Positions 54,875 to 64,000 of a stretch of DNA of 64,000 nucleotides are shown here, in pieces. Position numbers and translations under genes: made by a program. Origin of the DNA: Lentinula raphanica (Eukaryota; Basidiomycota; Agaricomycetes; Agaricales; Omphalotaceae); assembly GCA_027919835.1 (NCBI GenBank), contig JANVFP010000007.1:1550001-1614000 (forward strand), read 5' to 3'. The stretch's first letter is position 1, and each line of letters opens with the position of its first letter. Below the pieces are notes generated by a model. It saw nothing but the letters and a program-made list of their open reading frames with translations, was not told the DNA's origin and ran no database searches.

Positions 54875-57705
54875 CTATGTGCTACTTACGAGGCTTTTTG
54901 GGTTTGGAAGGCCAGAGGTGTCGTCGTTGATAATTTCCACATCCAGGTCATCGTCTTCGTCGCTGTCGTCATGCTCTGCTAGCAAAGTCCACCCTACCAA
55001 AGTCCGGGAAGTTCCTTCTTCCCCGTCCAGCTCCTCATTGTCAACGGTGATAGATTCGGGGAGGGGTGTGTGGAATTTGTGGTCCTGACTAAAATTGTCA
55101 GGGACCGCGGCGAGGGGTTGGCGACGTGATGTAAGCGGGGAGGCAGGAACATGGATCGCAGATTTGGCAGGGGACAAAGGAGAGTCGTGGTGAAGCTGAG
55201 GAACCGAGGAGGATGGGACGATGGGTTCCAGTGCACCCGGTTCAGTAGCCTCGGTCGTAGGAAGCTCGTTAGATTGAAGGAACTCCTCCAAGCGAGCCGA
55301 ATCGGTGGGATCAACCAGGTAAGAAGACAGGTTACAGGCGGAATCCCAACCGAAGAAGGTTGCAAGCCAGGTGAGGAGGTCGTAGTCGAGGGGATGATTG
55401 GGGTTGTCCTCCACCCATTTGGAAAGGACGACGTTGAAGTCAAAACCGTTCGAGTGTATCTCCTGCAAATTGAGTGCGAGGCGACGACGGACATCCCCGA
55501 AGATCGTCCCAAAAGAAGAAGCTACGTTGCGCATTTCGTCGAGCGTGTTGCGGAAACGGTCCAGTGAACCAGAGTACCCTAAGACCGGTTAAGCAGCAGA
55601 TTAGAAGAAGTTGAGTACTAGGCTTACCTGCCGGGTATCCTTGGACGGTGTTGTGAATGGCTAGAAAGCGGTCCCGGTGTTCATCCAGGCCAAGACAGCT
55701 GGGACAGTTGCGATGGGTACGGTCACAATGACCGCAAGGCCCGCCAATCTTGGTGCCCCCCTCACAAACCATCCCACGACTGAGACAAGTCAAGCAATTG
55801 TTGGGAGAAAGTAACGCCTCCGGAGAAGGAAGGGTGTTACTGGAGGAGGCTTGCAAGGGTCTGGAGGCGAGGTAGTTGTACCGGCTAAGGCCTTGCAAAG
55901 AGAACGATGTATCCGCCGAATTGATAAAGGCGCCGAAGTCTTTCATTTCTTCTGAGATCTGCCATTTGGGATGACGGAGGAAAGGAAGTTTGGGGGCTCG
56001 AGGGTTTTGAGCAATGGTCTTGCGAATCAACTGCGAAAAAGGAGCCTTGGGTTTGAAGTCGGGATTGGTCAGGAAGTGTTGATGGCCAGATGTTTTAATA
56101 TCGTCGTCGTCAAAGTAATCGGGCTCGCCTTCTTGGATCCGAGTGGGGAGTGATGCACCAGACAGATCTTGAGAAGCAGGCATAGCGGTCTGAGCCTTGA
56201 CGGCAGTGCGAACTTTCTTGGCAGGAGGTTCGCGAAAGGGCTAGTGAGGGGTGACAGAGGAAACAGCATGAGAAGACAATAGAGGATAGACATAGGAGAC
56301 GGCTTACGGGATCGGGGTCTTCGACAGGAGACACTCTTGACCGTTTAGGAGCGGGGCCCGGGGCTTTCATGATAACCTCGGGCACCAGCGGCTTTGATTT
56401 AGCAGCGCGAGCGATACTCTGACGTTGTCCCAAGACCGGAGGTTCGGGAAAGGGAGAAAATAGATCATTTGCCTCCTCGTCATTCTTGTCCACGGCAATC
56501 GGTGAACCGGGGACAGGAAACTGCTCGGGGGAAGGGCGTACAGAGGCGCTGTGGAAAGACGAACCATCGGATTCCGTGTCCTCCTCCTCCTCGGGGGTGT
56601 CAGGGCGTGGCGGGGCTGAAAGGGCCTTTGAAGATTTCGAGGGTTTGTCGGATGGTTCAGGCTTGGGTGTCAGGACGCGTTTGGCTGGATCTGGCCGAAA
56701 AGCAACGTTGGTATAGGGTTGCCGAATCTGATCAGCCTCGGTGCCCTTGCTGGCCACAGTCACAATGATCTGTCCCTCTCGTGTATTGGGATCAAAGGGA
56801 ATGGGAATGGCTAGGGTCTTGAGGGTGAGAAGGTCTTTAACGCAGGCCTAGAGGGTGGACGAATGAGCAAGAGTGAGATGGACAGGGAAGAAACTACTAC
56901 TACCTTGACCCGCTCGCGAGTCTTGGAGCTCATACCAAGCCCTTTTCGCGCCTTGCTATCGTAAACATGCTTCTTGTATTCGGCAGGGGATAAGTGTTCC
57001 TCGCAGAAATCGCAAATGAGGGCGATAAGCAGTGGTGCAAATAGAGGGCAATTATTGATATAATGCCAATGTTCGTGATAATAGCGCTGGGCAATGGTTA
57101 GCGGCTGGAAAGGAAGGTTCGGCGGTAGAGAGCGTACGTACCAAGCACTCAGAAAAGTCGGGATGGTTCGTGAATTGTAAGACGCGCCGACCATTCTCAG
57201 CTTTGGCATGGTGACCTCCGATGATCTTGACGAAGGCCTTTTGCAAAATCACCAGCGCTTGGTATAGGTGGAGACCCTCACTGGTGGAAGCGCGACCCTC
57301 TGCGAAAACCGAACAAGTTCGAACATAGCGTGATGGGTAAAAAGTGGCCGGCGCCGGGGAAGTGCTGAGCGCGGCCATTACATTGCGAAAGTCGAGTTTC
57401 TCGGGACTGGTGTAACGTGCCAGATGAAAGGCAGGAGGGGCAGAATTGGGGTAACGACGAAAATTATTAACTAGGATGGAGCACTCCTCAGCTGAAGCTG
57501 GGAGAAAAAGTGCAGACTTGTCAGAGGGAGTGTCGCCTACTGCATGAACAGCGTTGTAAACCATGACCGAAGTAGCAGAAGCTGGCTCTTCAAAATCGGG
57601 TGAAAACGACGGAGGACAGATTGGCGCTACTCCATAAACTCAGTTTCCAGTGGCCTTCTTTGTAGTTGATGGCTTGGTGGCAGTAGTACGGGAAGATGCA
57701 GCCAT
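54875..57705 (-). pseudogene. Antisense multi-exon ORF with Zn2Cys6-spaced cysteine cluster
   Basis: Coding blocks on the - strand from an ATG at 57705: 57564-57150, 57090-56850, 56763-56310, 56240-55630 and 55575-54875, joined by plausible short introns. An early stop after about 20 codons (57640) suggests decay or a missed intron. The central block (about 55800-55695) has C-X2-C-X6-C-X9-C-X2-C-X6-C (CLTCLSRGMVC ... CGHCDRTHRNC), exactly the spacing of fungal Zn2Cys6 clusters but without the usual basic residues. Elsewhere it is Pro/Ser/Glu-rich, with a charged helix before and an acidic C-terminus (DDSDEDDDLDVEI). It is followed by the family's polypurine tract and LTR, so it belongs to a gypsy copy whose pol is lost. 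Confidence 0.55.
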
Positions 57706-58148
57706 CGCGTCGAGGATGTGGACAACGATGGAGGGAAGGAAGAAACGAACTTAGAAATTTTTCCAAGTCCGTTGAACCTTTGTCAGCACTTACTAATCCC
57801 AGGCCTAGGCATAGGGATAGTATGTAAAATGTTGAAAAGAAGTTGTTTCGAGGAAGTGTGTATGTGATGTGATAGAATTAGAAGCGTGATTTACGTCATG
57901 ATATCACACTCGGAAATTAAGCGCCAATAACAAACCGAGGACTTAGCGTCTTCGACAAGAAGACAGCAGAGTTGTCGGTACGGGTGCTAAGATCAACGGA
58001 TCAACTTGATCTGTTAGATCACCGGGTATAATCAAGTCAGAATGTTGCGGAAAAGTGATTGATCTGTCGGATCAGCTGCAGTACCACTCCTTTCGAGGGA
58101 TACGAGCCTACACTACCCATAGCGATGACCGGGGACGGTCAGATCTTT

Positions 58149-58161
58149 AGTTTGGGGGAGA
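58149..58161 (+). other. Polypurine tract at LTR junction
   Basis: AGTTTGGGGGAGA directly precedes TGTTGCGCGG, the start of an LTR, as expected for the plus-strand primer. Confidence 0.7.
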
Positions 58162-58823
58162 TGTTGCGCGGTTTTTCCGCGCAGGCGTGCAATGATCAAA
58201 AAGATCAACTTAGGCCATTGCATAGTATCAATAAGGACTGTAGTGAGCCCGAACTAGCAGTCAAACTTGTATCAGTATAAGCTAGGATACAGATCCTTTG
58301 GCAAGATCAGCCATGAATATCCACTTAGAGCTATTGCTCGCACCCTTGGTCGGGGATCCTTCAAGAATGCTGACTACTGGTACGAGCACACCAAGGGAAT
58401 ATCGACTTAGTATCAAGATCTGCTGGATTGGCACAACTGAGTTTGGTACTTGGCTGTGATGGTGGAAATTTCACTTGATCTAGCAGATCAGACACGATGA
58501 GAGCCTATCCAGACGAGTTACCACACGGAAACCCTACGCAAAGTAGTGGAAACCGTTGGAAACATGATGATCTAGTATTTCCGTGGCAGTACGGGTGAAA
58601 CCCGCAGCGGAAACACGCATATGTTCAAGTTCTAAACTGGGATATAGCGTATGCTATGTACAGCTTTGACCAGGGAAACCTACGGAAAACACTTCTGAAG
58701 CATTTACCTTCGTTGTCCGCTCCAGAACCCCAGGCTATATGCATACCGTTCGAAAGCTACGGACCAGACCTACCTGATCCGCGAGATCGACACGAGGCCG
58801 GAAAGGCTTTATAGGTATTGACA
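58162..58823 (+). repeat. 3' LTR, apparently truncated
   Basis: It starts TGTTGCGCGG and is nearly identical (only a handful of substitutions over about 630 bp) to the LTR starting at 59079, then diverges at about 58790. It may end at TATTGACA (58823). It is the 3' LTR of the element whose antisense ORF lies at 54875-57705. It is followed directly by a copia fragment in opposite orientation. Confidence 0.75.
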
Positions 58824-59078
58824 AAGGAAATGAACGCGTGATTGCATTGGCACAACGCGATGCAATGCGATGTGTGTTTGCGGTGCTCACACAAGTCTCT
58901 CTGCATTCCAACACTCCTCCTCACCGTGAACACACTCTCCTCCTCCTCACATGGAATCCGGATTCACTGCAACCCCATTTTATCCCGGAGACGAGTAAAG
59001 GCTTTGGAAGGAAGAGCTTTGGTAAAGGCATTGGCGATATTGTTGGATGTATGAATGTATGACATCTTGAGCTCCCAA
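58824..59078 (-). mobile_element. Ty1/copia fragment: end of pol and start of 3' LTR
   Basis: On the - strand the first part encodes the end of a copia RNase H (WELKMSYIHTSNNIANAF, TKALPSKAFTRLRDKMGLQ, stop at 58964). A purine tract (GAGGAGGAG) and an LTR start TGTTGGAATGCAGAG at 58913 follow. It is cut at both sides: by the gypsy LTR at 59079, which sits inside the copia coding sequence, and by the truncated LTR on the left. Confidence 0.85.
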
Positions 59079-60762
59079 TGTTGCGCGGTTTTTCTGCGCA
59101 GGCGTGCAATGATCAAAAAGATCAACTTAGGCCATTGCATAGTATCAATAAGGACTGTAGTGAGCCCGAACTAGCAGTCAAACTTGTATCAGTATAAGCT
59201 AGGATACAGATCCTTTGGCAAGATCAGCCATGAATATCCACTTAGAGCTATTGCTCGCACCCTTGGTCGGGGATCCTTCAAGAATGCTGACTACTGGTAC
59301 GAGCACACCAAGGGAATATCGACTTAGTATCAAGATCTGCTGGATCGGCACAACTGAGTTTGGTACTTGGCTGTGATGGTGGAAATTTCACTTGATCTAG
59401 CAGATCAGACACGATGAGAGCCTATCCGGACGAGTTACCACACGGAAACCCTACACAAAGTAGTGGAAACCATTGGAAACATGATGATCTAGTATTTCCG
59501 TGGCAGTACGGGTGAAACCCGCAGCGGAAACACGCATATGTTCAAGTTCTAAACTGGGATATAGCGTATGCTATGTACAGCTTTGACCAGGGAAACCTAC
59601 GGAAAACACTTCTGAAGCATTTACCTTCGTTGTCCGCTCCAGAACCCCAGGCTATATGCATACCGTTCGAAAGCTACGGACCAGACCTACCTGATCCGCG
59701 AGATCAACCACTGTTATGAGTCCATCTCATTTATTTGGGAAGACCACTATTATTCCGCGGAAGCAAATTCGTCGGAAACACTTGAGCAACACAGGCAGGA
59801 GCCACTCTGACGAGTTAGGCACCCTAGCATGTGGAGGCCGCACAGACCATGGTCGGAACTTGCTTGGTCTTCTAGATCTGGCGAAAGTACGACGAAATAC
59901 GGACAAGTTTCATCTTTTTATCTGTTTTCCCTACTATTTCCTTGCGTGTTTGTATCGTTTCAGTCATATTTTACTATTTAAGTGTATATTATCGGACTCC
60001 GTCCATAGAAATAGCTAGATCTACTAGATCAAGGACAAATACGGGTATTGGACTTTTCGTAGTGTACTTAAAGACCTGTATCCGCACAAATGAAACAAGT
60101 TTTGCGCCCAGATCTCTCTGAACTGGTAATCCTTTTCATCCATACGTGGGAGTAAAGGCTTCTAAGCCGTACTGGACCTTGCAGATTAAGTGTGTTACTT
60201 CATCGCGATAAGCCCGACTTTTGAGTGGTTTGACTTGGTGTCTGTCACTTGCTAGTTGAAGGTAGACTCCGTTCTGGAGATACAGAGGACTTGGTCTCAG
60301 GTTGTGCCGAGTGAACGTGCAGAGTTTTGGTGGCTCTGTTCAAGTTGACACGTAGTGATTGGTGATCTGCGTGATCTTCGAGGTTTTACTGAGAATAGTG
60401 ATCAGTACTGCTTCACCCGGGAGCGGAATCGATTGGTCTACCATAACGTCTGGTACCCCGTTGCTTTCCGAGCCTAAAAACCCTTATCCGAGTGGAAGCC
60501 ACTCAAAACAAACCCCTTAGTCCAGATCTTACGACTGGTATATCCGTGTCACTTCGTTCTGCTGACCAGTATTGCTGATCTAAAAGATCTTACAAGACTG
60601 CGTTCGACTTGAGATATAAGATAGTGCGGAATCTCTGACAACGCCCCACACCTCGCTATAAATACAATTTGATTGACGAATCCATGAAGTCGTACTCTGT
60701 GTTCGTGCTAAGTGACCTGTCATAAGGCATTATACTAAGAACCGACTTTATACCTCGTTATC
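59079..60762 (+). repeat. 5' LTR of the right-edge gypsy element
   Basis: It begins TGTTGCGCGG, matching the LTR at 58162. A TATAAATA box lies at 60657-60664. The inner end is placed before TGGAGCCCACCGCGAGG (60763), which could be a tRNA primer-binding site because it starts with TGG. I could not assign the tRNA, so this end is tentative. Confidence 0.6.
60657..60664 (+). promoter_or_regulatory. TATA box of the right-edge LTR
   Basis: TATAAATA about 100 nt before the inferred end of the LTR, consistent with a U3 promoter. Confidence 0.5.
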
Positions 60763-61202
60763 TGGAGCCCACCGCGAGGGGTGGAATCTATATTTTGGTC
60801 GAACTCGAGAGATCTTCTTGATTTCTCAAAACTACTGCCTTTGATCGAATTTATTTGATCATTAAAAATAGCTCCAAGAGCTACTCGGACTTCGAAGAAC
60901 GCGGGCTCAGCAGATTTCTTTGATCCAGCGATACAAGCTTCAGATCAGCGAAAGTGCGCAACAAAGAAACCCTCTGTACCTGTTTACGATCTGAGAAACC
61001 TCGGAAGAGCGAGTACAAGCAATCCAGATAACGGGAGAGCTCCTAGACCATCTTCGGAACAACCAGTAACGAAGAGATTTCACGTAGTGCCAGGAACGGT
61101 AGACAGAAGGCAGCTACTGTTGGACCAGATCCGCAATCTAGTTCAGATCCTACATTACAACCCGAACCATTTGATTTGATACGACTGTTTTTACCCAACA
61201 AT

Positions 61203-62784
61203 ATGTCCGAAGTACATAACGGAAATGATCAGGGAGCCGCGGGAGCGAATGCTAACGCACCAGCAAACCCGGCTACCCAACAAAAACGACCGGAGGATCA
61301 ACTCGACATCATAGGATGCTTGGTCCTCCTGAACTGACTCCTGCGGAACAAGCAGAGTATAACAATACCAAGTTTCCGCTTACGCACAAAACTGCTATGA
61401 TCCTGGACTTGGCCAATCCGAGCATGATCCCCGAGTGGGTGAGGTTCTGTTTGAACACGTTCCAGGCTACAGAAGTTACCTCCGAGAAGGTGAAGATGCA
61501 AAAGATCTTTTCTTGGATGACCCTTCAGACCAAGCAGGCTCTCGAGCATCTTCCCGGCGCGCAGGAGGGAAGGGAAGATGCGGACTGTTTCCTGCGTTCC
61601 CTGTGTGAAAGATTCCCGGCATCTCTAGGGAGACCAATGGGTTCGAAGAATACGCTCTTGCAGATCGTACAGAACTATGCTCCTTTGGGTGTCCGGGACG
61701 GAGATAGGTTGCTCGGATATTGTTTGTTGATGGAGGTAGAAGCCAATAAGTTGTTGAAACCGCCTCCGGCGATAGGAAACACGGAACTGGTGTCTCTTTT
61801 CCTGTCAGCATTCGATGACGAGTTACGGAAAGCTGTGAATCGTAAGGTTCAACAGCAGGTACCTGCTTTCCGCGTAGAGAAACGTCGGGTCGATGATCCA
61901 TATCTGTTCATAGAGTACAAGGAAGCAGCAGAGGCCATAGCAAGGCACCCACCCTTGGAATCGTTGTACCAGACGGTAACAAGTTGGGATGGTGTGGTCT
62001 TCAATGCGGAAACCCACTCAAGAGGAGGCGTATACGTTCCGATTGGTGGTCCTCCGGTGATCAAGAAGAAGTACCAGATCTCTCGCATTTCTTCCGGTCT
62101 CCAGCTAAGCCGTTGAAGTCAAACGAGAGGTGTCCAAGGAAACGGAAAGAGCACTAGCTGCAAATAGAACCAGTACAGTGTGTTGGTCAAAGATTTGGGA
62201 GCACTTAAGGCTACCTACAAAGAGGAACTTGAGACGTTGGCTCAAATGCTGGCTAATATCAGACCGGAAATGTTCAACCTGCGCAACGGGTGCAGCCCAT
62301 ACTGTCGCTTCTGGTAGTGGTAATCCCGGAAACAGTGGGCCTCCCGCGGATCATTAACACAAATCCGAATAATGCACAAGGGCAGAGGTCTGAGATGTTG
62401 TGTTTCCTGTGTCGGGAACCGAATCATATGATGCAAAGTTGTCCAATGTTCTTGGAACTCTTAGGGAAAGGTTGGATTATGCGTGATCCGCAAGATCCAA
62501 AGCGTCTTAAGTTGAAGGATGGGTCTCCGCTACTGAACAACTTCGGAAGTGAGAGTAGATACCAAAAGATCATGAAATATGGTCAGGTCAAAGGATGGCC
62601 CGAGGTTTCGACGATGATGAACGAGATGATCCCGGACAACTTTGAGGATTACTCGGAACAGTTGGCTGGATCCCCAGCTTGGATGGTCATTGCCAATCTG
62701 GCGGAAATGGTGCAAGGAGATCTAGCAATAGTGTGGCTACAGTGTACACAAACGAGTCGGGAAACTGAGGAATCCAATGATTGA
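61203..62784 (+). pseudogene. gag: Gag of the right-edge gypsy element, frameshifted
   Basis: An ATG at 61203 opens MSEVHNGNDQGAAGANANAP; a one-base shift near 61310 moves to the main frame (61316-62116). That frame has the Gag core (TPAEQAEYNNTKFPLTHKTA; WVRFCLNTFQATEVTSEKVK; LLQIVQNYAPLGVRDGDRLL). Further shifts near 62110 and 62280 lead to a frame with a CCHC zinc knuckle (CFLCREPNHMMQSC, about 62401-62442) and GKGWIMRDPQDPKRL, ending at 62784. At least three frame changes inactivate it. Confidence 0.8.
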
Positions 62785-64000
62785 GTTGACCTCTGGGCCA
62801 AGGACACGGTCTCAGCAACAGGCAACAACTCATGAGGGTGCCCCAAAGCCTAACTCACCAAAAGCAATACCTGCCGTCAAGAATAAACGCTTTGACGGGG
62901 TGCATATACCCATAGATCGAAATAACCCTAATAAAAACAAAACATCGAAAACCGAAGTCCAATCCGGACAATTCTACGCCTAATCATGACAGATCTGCTG
63001 GATCAGACCCGATTCTTCTCAATCACTGAGGGAAGCTGCTTTGGAAGGATACAGTCAGTGACCATTGACGATTTAACGGATGAGAGTGCTTTAGGCTCGG
63101 GACGCAAGCCTGATCAGACAGATCAACGGAAATCGAAGCAAGTACGATTCTGCGATCCGTCACCTCCTCGTACGGAAAATCCGAGAAGACCATTTGATGA
63201 TGTTCAGCCCAGAGAAGTTACACCTCACCTCGAAATCAACCCAAGCTGGAAAGATACCTGAATCTAAGGGATCTTCGAAGGCACCAAAATACAGGCTGCA
63301 GAATGAACTGTTCACGCCTGGTCTAGAGGAAGAGCTTGCTGACCGGATGTGCGAAAGACGATTGAATTGACTTCTTCCGAAGCTTTACAGCTTTTGGGGA
63401 AGATCAGGCAAATCGTAGCACGGAAGATACGGAATAAGCGAGTGCTTCCGCAAGATCGAAAGAAAATGCTGCTGAACCTTGCTGATCAACAAGATCTAGC
63501 TACGGAAACACTTTCAAATGATGATTCCGAAAACGAACAAGTCATTTCCGTGGAAGATCTAGCATTACCCGAAGCTTGGGCTTTGAAAGATTATCTGAGG
63601 ATCGGGATGGGATGAAAGCAGGAGCGTTTGTTCAAGTAGATCCAGTAGAATCATTCTTAAGTGATGTCGACGAGAATGATGAATGACGAGATATGACCAT
63701 AGTTGCTACCATAGGCAATGGTCTCCGTGCAGTGTGGCCTGTTGTGAATGATTGGGAAGATCTCGAAGTAGAGAACTCCTGGACTCAGGATCACAGATAG
63801 TCGCAATCGATATGAGCGTGGCGTTAGGCTTAGGTCTAGGTTGGGATCCCGGAATCACCATACAGATGCAAAATGTACATGGCGGGATCGCGCGGACCAA
63901 AGGTTTAGCCGAATGTGCCCTTTCGATTTGGACCGGTCACAGTGTATTTACAGTTACATGTTCAAGAAAAGGCTCCCTTCGAAATACTGTTGGGACGTCC
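62777..64000 (+). pseudogene. Gag-pol linker and protease fragment, cut by window edge
   Basis: Successive short frames (62777-62983, 62986-63261, 63349-63615) are charged, Ser/Pro-rich linker segments with SGPRTRSQQQA and IELTSSEALQLLGKIRQIVA. From about 63775 a retropepsin appears: LLDSGSQIVAIDMSVALGL. A further frame change near 63950 precedes PFEILLGRP at the edge, the usual end of this protease motif set. Pol beyond 64000 is not visible. Confidence 0.65.

Larger units (their letters stand above)
59079..64000 (+). mobile_element. Ty3/gypsy element of the second lineage, runs off right edge
   Basis: A 5' LTR (59079 to about 60762), an untranslated leader, a broken gag and the start of a protease are visible; pol would lie beyond 64000. 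The LTR interrupts a copia coding sequence, so this copy inserted after the copia element. Several frameshifts in gag show that it is not active as it stands. Confidence 0.85.

Overview
This window looks like nuclear DNA of a basidiomycete fungus, most likely an Agaricomycete of the mushroom type. Genes are split by many short introns (about 45-65 nt, GT..AG). There is a complete tRNA-Asn with an intron. The protein families are fungal: a TOK-type outward potassium channel, a ChAPs exomer adaptor, a GPI-anchored chitin deacetylase and a fungal aspartokinase. Mobile DNA is abundant, and Ty3/gypsy elements carry chromodomains or antisense accessory genes. Nothing indicates bacterial or organellar DNA.

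The window has a gene-rich core (about 13.7-43.7 kb) flanked by two transposon nests. Left nest (1-10.8 kb): a Ty3/gypsy chromovirus on the + strand with open gag and pol, an antisense multi-exon ORF after pol, and a 3' LTR ending at 8104. It sits inside the protease region of an older, frameshifted gypsy element on the - strand, whose LTR ends at about 10822. From 10.8 to 13.6 kb there is degenerate sequence.

Core, in order: a P-loop/HAD/uracil-phosphoribosyltransferase fusion; a small conserved fungal protein; the TOK1-like channel (7 exons resolved, 967 aa); tRNA-Asn(GUU); aspartokinase (7 exons resolved, 625 aa); a signal-peptide protein with a kinase-like fold (5 exons, 409 aa); a small secreted protein; a Ser/Thr-rich single-pass membrane protein; a tandem pair of secreted-protein genes; a chitin deacetylase; Xaa-Pro aminopeptidase P; and a ChAPs protein. 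A fold-back element lies upstream of one gene of the tandem pair. Summed exon lengths are multiples of three for every gene where I resolved all junctions.

Right nest (44.5-64 kb): broken copies of a second Ty3/gypsy lineage with a YVDD reverse transcriptase. Antisense multi-exon ORFs lie between pol and the polypurine tract, and one of them encodes a Zn2Cys6-spaced cysteine cluster. A fragment of a Ty1/copia element and a newer 5' LTR plus gag follow, running off the right edge. The most striking object is a 3.2-kb, nearly palindromic DNA element (49533-52720) with 8-bp target duplications. Its arms carry about 23 copies of a self-complementary motif, GGTAGCTACC. It lies inside an exon of one antisense ORF and itself carries a nested 290-bp inverted-repeat element.

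Exon junctions were placed by hand from splice-site sequence, reading frame and family motifs. Family names rest on motif recognition, not on database searches.
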